NCBI RefSeq assembly: GCF_028687635.1
Contig: NZ_JAQTZS010000022.1
Span: 1-46,918 of the forward strand
DNA: 46,918 bases
Direction: 5' to 3'
Origin: Malikia sp.
Lineage (GTDB): Bacteria; Pseudomonadota; Gammaproteobacteria; Burkholderiales; Burkholderiaceae_C
Shown: positions 8,833-16,600 of the stretch, piece by piece
Numbering within the stretch: position 1 is the first letter of the stretch
Layout: each line of letters opens with the position of its first letter
Position numbers and translations under genes: made by a program
Notes under the pieces: generated by a model
What the model saw: the letters and a program-made list of their open reading frames with translations, nothing else
Database searches by the model: none
Told to the model about the DNA's origin: nothing

Positions 8833-9585
8833 TCAGGCTGCGTAGTCTTCCCGCTGCTCGAAGTCTGTCAGCGCGATGGCTGGGGCAACCCCTCCGAGAA
8901 CGGACAGCTCTTGTCGAGCCTTCTCGGCGTTGAAGCGGTCATCCACGATGAACAGGACGTTCGCGTCTTCCCCGATGCGCTGCATCAGGATGCCTTTTCT
9001 CAGCCTGGCATTGACCGCCTGATTGCTCGGGCGGATCGCATCGATGAAGAGGTCTCCCCACTTGAAGTCGAACTCCAGTAGGGCGCGGCCTACCTCTACC
9101 GTGACGGGATGCTGCAGTTCCCGGTCCGGGCTCATTTTCTTGAGAATGGATTCGACATGATCGGACAGAGAGAAGTCCATGTCCCCCTGGCTCGAATGTT
9201 CTTTTTCCCAGGCGTGGATCTCGGCGCAGAGCAGCAGCATTTCGCTGCCCCATGCCGCGTCCTGCTTGGCATCGAACTCGGCTTGGAAGGCCCCATCGTC
9301 GCTGAGCGTGAAGTGGTGACGCCTGGCGATTTTCTCCAAGCCCTTCCAGTGGCGCTTGTCGCTGAAGTCAAAGCCCAGGCTGCGCAACGCGAACAGGGTG
9401 ATGCCGTCGTCCGTCAGCAAGACCTTGGAACCTTGTTGCTGGACGTAGAAGTCCAGTGGCTTGCCTCCACTCAGCACGATGGGCGTACTGATGTAGAGCG
9501 CACCACTACCGTGGGCATCGCCGAGCATCGAGCAGTGCCAGCCGGCCTGCTTGAAGTAGTCACTGCAGCAGTGCAAAGTATCCAT
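8833..9585 (-). CDS. DUF1828-type protein of unknown function
   Basis: A 250-residue protein. The N-terminal part has the pattern of DUF1828 (ISTPIVLSGGKPLDFYV followed by LLTDDGITLFALRSLGFD). The C-terminal half, with DLFIDAIR and ANVLFIVDD, resembles the DUF1829-like region that often accompanies it. No catalytic motif, signal peptide or membrane segment is evident. The ATG at 9585 is chosen because AGGTG sits eight bases upstream; an ATG at 9612 is possible. It begins seven bases after the stop of the next gene upstream, so the two are co-transcribed. Base composition is lower in GC than the surrounding core genes, consistent with acquisition. The family has no established function that I know of. 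Confidence 0.72.
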   Translation of the reverse strand: MDTLHCCSDYFKQAGWHCSMLGDAHGSGALYISTPIVLSGGKPLDFYVQQQGSKVLLTDDGITLFALRSLGFDFSDKRHWKGLEKIARRHHFTLSDDGAFQAEFDAKQDAAWGSEMLLLCAEIHAWEKEHSSQGDMDFSLSDHVESILKKMSPDRELQHPVTVEVGRALLEFDFKWGDLFIDAIRPSNQAVNARLRKGILMQRIGEDANVLFIVDDRFNAEKARQELSVLGGVAPAIALTDFEQREDYAA

Positions 9586-9592
9586 CCCTCGG

Positions 9593-10075
9593 TCACCTGA
9601 AAAGATCATCACCGACAGGCGAAAGCAACTTGGCGTTCAAGTAGTCCTTGATTCTAGCGTGGCGCCTGAATCGTTCAACCCACTTCTGAGCCGTGGCCAT
9701 CCCGATCTGGGTGATGACTTCCCGCGTGACTTGCTCCAGGCGTTCATCGCCAAGATGGATGTGAGGGCCGAACATCTCGGTCCTGTCGGGCTCGATATGT
9801 GACCGGACGTGATCAGGATAGACCTCAAGCATGAAGACGCGTCGGGATTCGCGCCCGTGCCGATACATCAGGCCGTAGGACATCTGGTCTCCGTGCTTGC
9901 CAGGCCGGTATTCGCCCTTGAAGCTCAGGTAGGGGATCGCCTGTTTCTGCGCGTCGAGGAGGGCGCTGCTCGCCTGCAGGTAGGTGCTGCGACTGGGTTT
10001 CTCCGTCCATATCAACTCATCGTTCAGGAACTTCACCTGTTTACACCAGGCGGCGCATTGCAAAATCCAGCTCAA
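9593..10075 (-). CDS. Uncharacterised protein, partner of the DUF1828 gene
   Basis: A protein of 147-160 residues that I cannot assign to a named family with confidence. It contains a conserved-looking core: KGEYRPGKHGDQMSYGLMYRHG, then VFMLEVYPDHVRSH, and a histidine-rich GPHIHLGDE segment. It has no signal peptide or membrane segment. The longest reading begins with TTG at 10075 behind an AAGGGG; a GTG at 10036 giving VKFLNDELIW is an equally plausible start. It ends seven bases before the DUF1828 gene, on the same strand. The pair is divergent from the neighbouring toxin-antitoxin operon. Confidence 0.6.
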   Translation of the reverse strand: MSWILQCAAWCKQVKFLNDELIWTEKPSRSTYLQASSALLDAQKQAIPYLSFKGEYRPGKHGDQMSYGLMYRHGRESRRVFMLEVYPDHVRSHIEPDRTEMFGPHIHLGDERLEQVTREVITQIGMATAQKWVERFRRHARIKDYLNAKLLSPVGDDLFR

Positions 10076-10170
10076 ACCACTACCCCTTGCTTATGCCATC
10101 TTCAGTCAGACCGACATTGTCCACGCCCAAGGCGACGGTGCCTGGCGCGAAAGCTCCAGGTATGGATCAC

Positions 10171-10199
10171 TTGTCAGTACATTGTCCGGACGGTATGAT
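10171..10199 (+). promoter_or_regulatory. Promoter of the toxin-antitoxin operon with internal palindrome
   Basis: TTGTCA (10171-10176) and TATGAT (10194-10199) are separated by exactly 17 bases. The palindrome GTCCGGAC (10184-10191) lies in the spacer and is a natural operator for the ribbon-helix-helix antitoxin encoded next. Confidence 0.75.
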
Positions 10200-10228
10200 T
10201 CAAGGTACCAAGCATAGAGGTCATCGTC

Positions 10229-10507
10229 ATGCCAGCAGCCATCCTGTCAAAATCCGAGCGTATCGACGTTCGAGCTACCCTTCCAGTCAAGCAGTTGCTG
10301 CAGGAGGCGGCTCGCGCCGCGCACAAGAACGTCAGTGAGTTCCTGCTCGACGCCGGCATCCTGGCCGCGAACCAGATGCTGGCCGATCGTCTGCGCTTCG
10401 AGTTGTCACCAGAGCAGTGGGACGCGTTCCAGGCCGCGCTTGATCAACCCGTGACGGCCAAACCCAAGCTCAACAAGCTGCTCAGCGAGCCGGGGTTGCT
10501 GGGTTGA
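10229..10507 (+). CDS. DUF1778 (TacA-like) antitoxin
   Basis: Antitoxin of a TacA/TacT-type module. The 92-residue protein has an N-terminal ribbon-helix-helix DNA-binding segment (RIDVRATLPVKQLLQEAARAA, then VSEFLLDAGILAA) typical of DUF1778. A C-terminal tail (FELSPEQWDAFQAALDQP) in this family wraps around and neutralises the acetyltransferase. The ATG at 10229 has AGAGG eight bases upstream. Its stop codon overlaps the toxin start by one base. It probably represses its own promoter through the palindrome in the upstream spacer. Identification is strong from the sequence pattern and the partner. Confidence 0.9.
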   Translation: MPAAILSKSERIDVRATLPVKQLLQEAARAAHKNVSEFLLDAGILAANQMLADRLRFELSPEQWDAFQAALDQPVTAKPKLNKLLSEPGLLG

Positions 10508-11019
10508 TGGCGCGGGCATACGAGCCGATCTGCAAGCTGCAGGCTTCCGATCAACTCGACAGTTTCGACTGCGGGCAGCCGGCCCTGAACCAGTACCTGC
10601 GGCGCTTTGCGCTGGGCAACCAGAAAGCCAACAGTTCACAGACCTATGTGGCCTGCTGCGAGGGTGCCGTGGCCGGCTTTTACAGCCTGGCCGTGGGGAG
10701 CGTCGAACCCGGCGCTGCAGCACCCCGGGTCGTCAAGGGCATGCCGCAACACCCGATACCTGTCATGCTGCTGGCCAGACTCGCCGTCGATGCCGGGCAC
10801 AAGGGCATCGGTCTCGGCCGGGCTTTGCTCAAGGATGCCTTGATCCGGACCGCCCGCGCGGCCGACATCGCGGGCATCCGGGCGCTGCTGGTCCATGCGA
10901 AGGACGAGGCCGCCAGAGACTGGTACCTGCAGTGGGAATTCGAGCCCAGCGCCACGGATTCCTTGCATCTTTTCCTGCTGCTGAAGGACATCAGGGCAAT
11001 GATCCCCAGCAGCCCTTGA
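10507..11019 (+). CDS. GNAT-family toxin (TacT-like acetyltransferase)
   Basis: Predicted toxin that acetylates the amino acid on charged tRNA and stops translation, by analogy with TacT and AtaT. The 170-residue protein has the acetyl-CoA site LLARLAVDAGHKGIGLGRALL (the RxxGxG/A motif reads HKGIGLG) and the late tyrosine region ARDWYLQWEFEP that supplies the catalytic tyrosine in this family. The N-terminus (FDCGQPALNQYLRRFA) is the usual one for DUF1778-linked GNAT toxins. The ATG at 10507 overlaps the antitoxin stop as TGATG; a TTG at 10504 is an alternative. It ends 40 bases before the pyk stop on the opposite strand and forms the right edge of the island. Confidence 0.9.
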   Translation: MARAYEPICKLQASDQLDSFDCGQPALNQYLRRFALGNQKANSSQTYVACCEGAVAGFYSLAVGSVEPGAAAPRVVKGMPQHPIPVMLLARLAVDAGHKGIGLGRALLKDALIRTARAADIAGIRALLVHAKDEAARDWYLQWEFEPSATDSLHLFLLLKDIRAMIPSSP

Positions 11020-11059
11020 GCTGTGGGGGTTCACGCCTGAAGCATGGCGAGCCAGAGGA

Positions 11060-12490
11060 TCACTGCGCGCGGCAGATCTTGAGCATGTTGGTGCCGCCCG
11101 GCGTGCCCATCGGTTCGCCGCAGGTGATGGCGTAGACATCGCCGCTTTGCACGATGCCGCGTTCCTTCAGATGCTGCTCGGCCTGCTGCAGCGCGGTGTC
11201 GCGGTCGGCGCTGGTGTCCATCAGCAGCGGGCGCACGTTGCGGTAGAGCGCCATCTTGCGCTGTGCCGACAGCTTGGAGGTGACGGCGTAGATCGGCATC
11301 GCGACCTTGTGCCGGCTCATCCAGAGCGCGGTCGAGCCCGAGTCGGTCAGCGCCACGATGGCCTTGGCGCCGAGGTGGCTGGCGGTGAACAGCGCGCCCA
11401 TCGCGATGGTGTGGTCGATGCGGTCGAAGGTCTTGCCGGTGAAGTCGGATTCGAGCTCGTAGCTGTCGGCCTTTTCCGCCGCCAGGCAGATCTTGGCCAT
11501 CTCCTGGATGGTCTGCAGCGGGTACTTGCCGGCGGCGGTCTCGGCGCTCAGCATCACGGCGTCGGTGCCGTCGAGCACGGCGTTGGCGACGTCGCTGACC
11601 TCGGCGCGGGTCGGCACCGGGTTGGTGATCATGCTCTCCATCATCTGGGTCGCGGTGATCACGACCTTGTCGTTGGCCAGCGCGAGCTTGATCATGCGCT
11701 TTTGCAGCGCCGGCACCGTGGCGTTGCCGACCTCGACCGCCAGGTCGCCGCGCGCGACCATGATGCCGTCCGAGACGCGCAGGATGTTCTCCAGCTCGGG
11801 GATGGCCTCGGCGCGCTCGATCTTGGCGATCAGGCCCGGCTTGTGGCCGGCCGGCGCCGCGACCTGGCAGAGCTGGCGCGCCAGTTCCATGTCGGTCGCG
11901 TTCTTGGGGAAGCTGACCGCGACATAGTCGGCCTTCAGGCCCATCGCGGTCTTGATGTCGTCCATGTCCTTGCCGGTCAGCGCCGGCGCGGTCAGGCCGC
12001 CGCCCTGCTTGTTGATGCCCTTGTTGTTGGACAGCTCGCCACCTATCACCACCACGGTGTGCACCGCCTCGCCAGCCACGCGGGTGACCTCGAGCACGAT
12101 CAGGCCGTCGTTGAGCAGCAGCCGGTCGCCGGCCTTGACGTCACGCGGCAGGTCCTTGTAGTCCAGGCCCACGCCTTCGAGGTCGCCCGGTTCGGTGCGC
12201 GCGGCGTCGAGCACGAAGGCCGCGCCGTCCTCCAGCATCACCTTGCCGTCGGCGAACTTGCCGACCCGGATCTTGGGGCCTTGCAGGTCGGCCATGATCG
12301 CGACCTCGACGCCGGCGCGGCGCGCCGCCGCCCGCACCATCTCGGCGCGGTCGATGTGGTCCTGGGCCTTGCCGTGCGAGAAGTTCAGCCGCACGACGTT
12401 GACGCCGGCACGGATCATCTGTTCGAGCAGGGCGGGGTCGCTGGAGGCGGGGCCGAGGGTGGCGACGATCTTGGTGGCGCGCTGGGGCAT
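11060..12490 (-). CDS. pyk: Pyruvate kinase
   Basis: Cytosolic glycolytic enzyme that transfers phosphate from phosphoenolpyruvate to ADP. The 476-residue protein begins MPQRATKIVATLGPASSD and contains RLNFSHG, the K+/Mg2+-binding region, the active-site segment IAKIERAEAIPELENI, GIMVARGDLAVE and ATQMMESMI, all diagnostic. The C-terminal domain is complete. The ATG at 12490 matches the family start; an upstream extension has no similarity. In related genomes pyk is usually linked to pgk and fba. Here fba is about 8 kb away beyond the island and pgk about 19 kb to the right. Confidence 0.97.
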   Translation of the reverse strand: MPQRATKIVATLGPASSDPALLEQMIRAGVNVVRLNFSHGKAQDHIDRAEMVRAAARRAGVEVAIMADLQGPKIRVGKFADGKVMLEDGAAFVLDAARTEPGDLEGVGLDYKDLPRDVKAGDRLLLNDGLIVLEVTRVAGEAVHTVVVIGGELSNNKGINKQGGGLTAPALTGKDMDDIKTAMGLKADYVAVSFPKNATDMELARQLCQVAAPAGHKPGLIAKIERAEAIPELENILRVSDGIMVARGDLAVEVGNATVPALQKRMIKLALANDKVVITATQMMESMITNPVPTRAEVSDVANAVLDGTDAVMLSAETAAGKYPLQTIQEMAKICLAAEKADSYELESDFTGKTFDRIDHTIAMGALFTASHLGAKAIVALTDSGSTALWMSRHKVAMPIYAVTSKLSAQRKMALYRNVRPLLMDTSADRDTALQQAEQHLKERGIVQSGDVYAITCGEPMGTPGGTNMLKICRAQ

Positions 12491-12608
12491 GGGGTGGTTC
12501 CGGGAGAAAAACGTTGGTCGGATCGCGTGTCGTTTCAGTGACGATGCGATGTCATTATCCGGGGCGGACATGACGGGCTGATAACAGGCCGGGCCGCCGC
12601 CGGAGGGG

Positions 12609-13292
12609 TCAGGCGCTGACCGACAGGGAAGCCTGGCTGCCACTGTCGTGGTTGACGACATAGGCCTGGAACAGTCTGCTGACCTGCATCAACACCTGGG
12701 CCGGCGACAGGCTGGAGTCCGTGGCGGCCGTTCCAGCCTGGTTGCTGGTGCTGCCGCCGGCCTGCTCCATCGATTGGCTGGCCTGGGTCTGCTGGTAGGC
12801 CCGTGCCTCCTCGGCGCTGACCTTGCCGTCCTGGTTGAGGTCGGCGGCCTCGAAGCTCCGCACCCCGTTCGACGGTTTGCTGCCGCCACCCATGCCTTGC
12901 GCCCCTGCCGCGCCAGCTTGTCCGCCCAGACCCGCTTCTGCGATCGCGTTCTCCATCCGGCTGCTTTGCCGCTGCTGGTCGAGCTGATCGGCCATCTTCT
13001 GCAGCGAGTCGCTGAATTCCTGCTTGCTGACCTGGCCGCTGCTGTCGGGGTCGAGCGCCGAAAACAGCTTGCCCACATCCGACGAAGCATCCTGGGACGC
13101 GGCAGCGGATGTCAGCTGCTGGGTCGCCGCTTGCAGGTCGGCCTGGTCGATATAGCCTTTTCCGCTGCTGTCGAGCCGGGAGAAGACCTTGTCCGCCATC
13201 TCGGTCACGTTCGGGGGCGGCATCTTGTGCATCCCGCGCATGTCCTGCGTCATCCAGGCGCTTCCACCGCCCACGCCACTTATGCTGCTCAT
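12609..13292 (-). CDS. EF-hand calcium-binding protein
   Basis: A 227-residue acidic, Gln/Ser/Ala-rich protein with three EF-hand loops: 41-52 (DSSGKGYIDQAD, ending in Asp rather than Glu), 81-92 (DPDSSGQVSKQE) and 151-162 (DLNQDGKVSAEE). Between loops two and three is a Gly-rich linker with GAQGMGGGSK. No signal peptide is seen, although the MSSISGVGGGS start could suit a non-classically exported protein. The ATG at 13292 has GAGG eight bases upstream. It stands alone between the epimerase gene and pyk. Homologous multi-EF-hand proteins occur in many Burkholderiales and Xanthomonadales with no clear role; calcium binding is the only safe inference. Confidence 0.8.
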   Translation of the reverse strand: MSSISGVGGGSAWMTQDMRGMHKMPPPNVTEMADKVFSRLDSSGKGYIDQADLQAATQQLTSAAASQDASSDVGKLFSALDPDSSGQVSKQEFSDSLQKMADQLDQQRQSSRMENAIAEAGLGGQAGAAGAQGMGGGSKPSNGVRSFEAADLNQDGKVSAEEARAYQQTQASQSMEQAGGSTSNQAGTAATDSSLSPAQVLMQVSRLFQAYVVNHDSGSQASLSVSA

Positions 13293-13318
13293 GATTTTTT
13301 CCTCGGTTATGGGGAAAA

Positions 13319-14338
13319 TTATGCGGCAGATCCGCGGCGGTAGTAGTCCCGGTACCAGGCCACGAAGCGATCGACCCCATCCTTGAGCGGCGTGGCGGGC
13401 TGGAAGCCGACCCAGTCGCGCAGCGCGCTGGTGTCGGCGTAGGTCGCCTCGACATCGCCGGGCTGCGCCGGCAGCATGCGCTTGTCGGCCTCGTGGCCCA
13501 CCGCCTGCTCGATCGTGCTGACGAAGTCCATCAGCTGCACCGGGTCGGAGTTGCCGATGTTGAAGACGCGGTAGGGCGCGAAGCTGGTCGAGCCGCGCGG
13601 GTGCTGGCGGTCGAAGTCCGCATCGGCCGTCGCGGGCTTGCCGAGCACCCGCAGCGTCGACTCGACGATGTCGTCGACATAGGTGAAGTCGCGCATCTGG
13701 CGGCCGTGGTTGTAGATGTCGATGCCCTGGCCTTCCGAGATCGCCTTGACGAACTTGAACGGCGCCATGTCGGGCCGACCCCAGGGACCGTAGACGGTGA
13801 AGAAGCGCAGGCCGCTGGTCGGGATGCCGTACAGGTGGCTGTAGGTATGCGCCATCAGCTCGTTGGCCTTCTTGGTCGCGGCGTAGAGGCTGACCGGGTG
13901 GTCCACGGAATGGTCCTCGCTGAACGGCAGCTTGGCGTTGGCGCCGTAGACGCTGGAGCTGCTGGCGTAGGCCAGGTGCTCGACCTGCCAATGCCGGCAC
14001 AGCTCCAGCACGTTGAGGAAGGCGACCAGGTTGGCCTGGGCGTAGCTGTGCGGGTGGTCGATCGAGTAGCGCACGCCGGGCTGCGCGGCCAGGTGCAACA
14101 CGCGCTGTGGCTTCCAGTCGCCCAGGGCGGCCTGCACGCCCGCGAGGTCGGCCAGGTCCTGCTCGATGAGGCGGAAGTTGGGGTAGCCGATCAGCTGCGC
14201 CAGGCGGTCGCGCTTGAGCTGGACGTCGTAATAGGGCGTCAGGTTGTCGATGCCGACCACCTCGTCGCCGCGCTCGAGCAGGCGCAGCGCGGCGTGCATG
14301 CCGATGAAGCCGGCGCAGCCGGTGAGCAGAATTCTCAT
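13319..14338 (-). CDS. NAD-dependent sugar epimerase, probably UDP-glucuronate 4-epimerase
   Basis: Extended short-chain dehydrogenase that would convert UDP-glucuronate to UDP-galacturonate. The 339-residue protein has the Rossmann GxxGxxG at residues 7-13 (GCAGFIG), DNLTPYYDVQLK typical of glucuronate 4-epimerases (LpsL/Cap1J type), a serine cluster SSSSVYG, and the catalytic Tyr152/Lys156 (YAATKK). It begins ten bases after the PAP2 gene on the same strand. A UDP-glucose dehydrogenase at the other end of the same gene run would supply its substrate. A different UDP-sugar specificity cannot be excluded. Confidence 0.9.
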   Translation of the reverse strand: MRILLTGCAGFIGMHAALRLLERGDEVVGIDNLTPYYDVQLKRDRLAQLIGYPNFRLIEQDLADLAGVQAALGDWKPQRVLHLAAQPGVRYSIDHPHSYAQANLVAFLNVLELCRHWQVEHLAYASSSSVYGANAKLPFSEDHSVDHPVSLYAATKKANELMAHTYSHLYGIPTSGLRFFTVYGPWGRPDMAPFKFVKAISEGQGIDIYNHGRQMRDFTYVDDIVESTLRVLGKPATADADFDRQHPRGSTSFAPYRVFNIGNSDPVQLMDFVSTIEQAVGHEADKRMLPAQPGDVEATYADTSALRDWVGFQPATPLKDGVDRFVAWYRDYYRRGSAA

Positions 14339-14348
14339 GTCTAGCCTT

Positions 14349-15050
14349 TCAGGCGGCTTGCTGCCGCAACTTGTGCCAGCGCCGCAGGCGCCAGCGGGTC
14401 CAGCACGCGCGGATGGCCAGGCTGGTGCCCCACAGCAGCAGCCCGCAGAACAGCACGTCGGACAGGAAATGCCCACCCTGCGCGATGCGCAGCGCGCCCA
14501 GCAGCAGGCCGGCGCTCCAGCCGGTCACCAGCCAGAAGCGGCGGCGGCGCGGTGCGGCCAGCGCCCCGAGCGCGATCAGCGCGAAGCCGGTGCCGGCGTG
14601 GCCGCTGACGAAGGAGCAGTTGCGCCGGCATTGCGCAGCCGGTTGCCAGGGCGGGGTGAAGCTGGTCGAGCCACCGAACTGGGTCACCTGCACCGGGCGC
14701 GCGCGGCCCCAGTGCTCCTTCAGCACGCCATGGGCCAGCAGGCCGAGGCCGAACACCAGGCCGAGGAACAGGGCGGCGGCGGGCCGGGTCAGCCGGCGCG
14801 GTCCGGGCTGGCGCGTGTAACGCCCCAGCAGCCAGCCAGCCAGCGAGCCGACCAGCAGCAGCCGGCCGACCCAGGGCACGGTGTGGTGTACCACCTGCAC
14901 CCAGGGCTGGTCGTCGATCCAGAAGCCGCTGTCAGGGCGGTAGAACCAGGCGCTGACCGGCAGGTCGAGTGCCGGCCAGGCGAGGTAGATCAGCAGCAGC
15001 GCGATGAAGAGCGACAGCCAGGCTCGGGTTTCGCGTCGGGTCGCGTTCAT
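14349..15050 (-). CDS. PAP2-family membrane phosphatase (first)
   Basis: Integral membrane phosphatase of 233 residues with about five or six transmembrane segments. It shows the three PAP2 signatures: KEHWGRARP, SFVSGHAGTGF (the catalytic SGH, here in Val-Ser-Gly-His form) and RIAQGGHFLSDV. The FGG and NCSFVSGH context resembles lipid phosphatases acting in the periplasm, such as lipid A phosphatases LpxE/LpxF, but undecaprenyl-diphosphate phosphatases share the fold. The ATG overlaps the stop of the upstream transferase gene (ATGA), so the genes are translationally coupled. Function in lipid A or carrier-lipid processing is an inference from context. Confidence 0.88.
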   Translation of the reverse strand: MNATRRETRAWLSLFIALLLIYLAWPALDLPVSAWFYRPDSGFWIDDQPWVQVVHHTVPWVGRLLLVGSLAGWLLGRYTRQPGPRRLTRPAAALFLGLVFGLGLLAHGVLKEHWGRARPVQVTQFGGSTSFTPPWQPAAQCRRNCSFVSGHAGTGFALIALGALAAPRRRRFWLVTGWSAGLLLGALRIAQGGHFLSDVLFCGLLLWGTSLAIRACWTRWRLRRWHKLRQQAA

Positions 15051-16600
15051 CGGCTGATTGCCTCGCGGCCCGCCTGGGCGGCCGGTCTGCCTTGCAGCAG
15101 CCAGGCCTGCAGGTGTAGCCGGCCTGAATCCGACTGGGCCAGCAAGCGTGAGCCGGGGTAGCGGGCCAGCAGTCCGGCGGGTGGCTCGCCCTGGCCGAGG
15201 AAGATCGCGCCTTGCGGGTTCCGATCGGGCCGGAAGGGCTGCTTCCAGTCGAAATGGTGGCGCACCTGGCCGTCGGCGCTCCAGGACCGCAGGGTCGGCT
15301 GCAGCGCGCGCAGTTCGTAGCCGGTCTGCACCAGCAGGGTGCGGTCGTCCAGCACCCAGGGCAGATCGCGCTGTGGTGCCAGCACCGGCCGCAGCGCGCC
15401 CAGCGCCTCGTGCCAGCCGCGCATGCGGCTCCAGATGTCCCAGGCCGGCTTGCCGGCCGCCACCGGCGCGCCGATCCAGCGCCTGAGGTCGCCGCCGAGC
15501 GCGATCGCCGCCGACAGCGCCAGGCCGGCCAGTACCCAGGTCGCCAGCGTCTTGCACGAGATCTTGCTGCGCCAGGTCAGCCAGCCGGCCGCCAGGCAGA
15601 CACCCAGCAGGGCCGGCAGCGCCCAGTTGACCTGGGCCTTGGCGCGCAAGGCCTGCAGCAGGCCGAGCGCGAGCAGCGGCCAGGCGAAAGCCCAGGCGTA
15701 GGATAGAGCGGCCCAGAGCGTGGGATTCCCTGCGGCGGGCTGATCGATTGGCTGGCGGCGGCGCTTCCAGGCCAGCGCCAGCATGGCCAGTCCGGCCGGG
15801 CCGAGCAGCAGCAGCTGACCGAGGCCGAATTCCAGCGCCGAGCCCAGCTTGTGGCCCAGGCCAGCGGCGCGGTCCGTGGCGCTCGCGGCGCCGCCGTGCA
15901 CCGTGATGTCGAGCGTGTGGTGCAGCGTCGGCCAGCCGTTGTGCATGTTCCAGAACAGGTGCGGCAGCAGCAGCAGCGCCGCGATGCCACCGGCCAGCGC
16001 CAGGCCGGCCAGCAGCCGGCCACGCCGGGCCGGTGGGCAGCGCCACAGCAGCCAGAGCGCCGACAGGCTCAAGGCGCCGGCGGTGTATTTGGACAGCACC
16101 GCCAGCCCGAGCGCGACCCCGGTCAGCGTCCACCAGCACCAGGCCGCCGCGCCCTCGGCGTGCGCCGCGCGCCAGGCTCCCAGCATGACGAGCGACCAGA
16201 ACAGCATCAGCACCGAGTCGGTGGTCACGCTCAAGCCCAGCAGCCCGGAGGCCGGTGTCGCGGCCAGCAGCGCGGCGGCGGCCACGCCGGCGCGCTCGCT
16301 GCCCATGGCCTTGCCGAGGCGCCAGAGCACCGCCGAGGCCAGCAGCCAGGCGACCATCGCCAGCGCCTTGACGCCGAGCAGGCCGTCGCCGAACAGCCCG
16401 GTCGAGAGCCGGATCAGCCCGACCAGCAGCGGCGGCTTGGAGAAATAGCCCCATTCGAGCGCCTGCGACCAGTACCAGTACTGGGCCTCGTCGACATGCA
16501 GGCCGGCGCCGTTGTGCGCAACCTGCCAGAGTCGCCAGGCCAGCAGCAGTGCCAGCGCCAGCGGAACCGCCAGCGCGGGCCGGAGCTTGCCGCCGATCAT
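15047..16600 (-). CDS. Membrane glycosyltransferase, PMT/ArnT-like (GT39/GT83)
   Basis: Polytopic inner-membrane transferase of 517 residues that uses a polyprenyl-phosphate sugar donor on the periplasmic side. The first extracytoplasmic loop has the catalytic-type motif HVDEAQYWYWSQALEWGYFSK followed by PPL, the DEA...W..GYF.(K/H)PP pattern shared with RgtA-D and ArnT-like enzymes. Many hydrophobic segments follow and a soluble C-terminal domain (from about 400) is present. It overlaps the PAP2 gene by four bases and the upstream transferase by four. The acceptor is unknown; lipid A or core is suggested by the neighbourhood. Confidence 0.88.
   Translation of the reverse strand: MIGGKLRPALAVPLALALLLAWRLWQVAHNGAGLHVDEAQYWYWSQALEWGYFSKPPLLVGLIRLSTGLFGDGLLGVKALAMVAWLLASAVLWRLGKAMGSERAGVAAAALLAATPASGLLGLSVTTDSVLMLFWSLVMLGAWRAAHAEGAAAWCWWTLTGVALGLAVLSKYTAGALSLSALWLLWRCPPARRGRLLAGLALAGGIAALLLLPHLFWNMHNGWPTLHHTLDITVHGGAASATDRAAGLGHKLGSALEFGLGQLLLLGPAGLAMLALAWKRRRQPIDQPAAGNPTLWAALSYAWAFAWPLLALGLLQALRAKAQVNWALPALLGVCLAAGWLTWRSKISCKTLATWVLAGLALSAAIALGGDLRRWIGAPVAAGKPAWDIWSRMRGWHEALGALRPVLAPQRDLPWVLDDRTLLVQTGYELRALQPTLRSWSADGQVRHHFDWKQPFRPDRNPQGAIFLGQGEPPAGLLARYPGSRLLAQSDSGRLHLQAWLLQGRPAAQAGREAISR

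Larger units (their letters stand above)
3060..11019. other. Accessory (defence-type) island between pyk and fba
   Basis: Genes commonly adjacent in Burkholderiales (pyk and fba, same strand) are here separated by about 8 kb. The insert holds a type III restriction system, a TnpB element, a DUF1828-type pair and a toxin-antitoxin pair. Several parts are AT-richer than the core. I see no integrase and no clear flanking direct repeats. Confidence 0.75.

Noticed and set aside
14349-16454. 701-residue minus-strand frame spanning two genes
   Set aside because: Only its C-terminal part is real (the PAP2 phosphatase from 15050); the upstream part is an out-of-frame reading of the glycosyltransferase gene.
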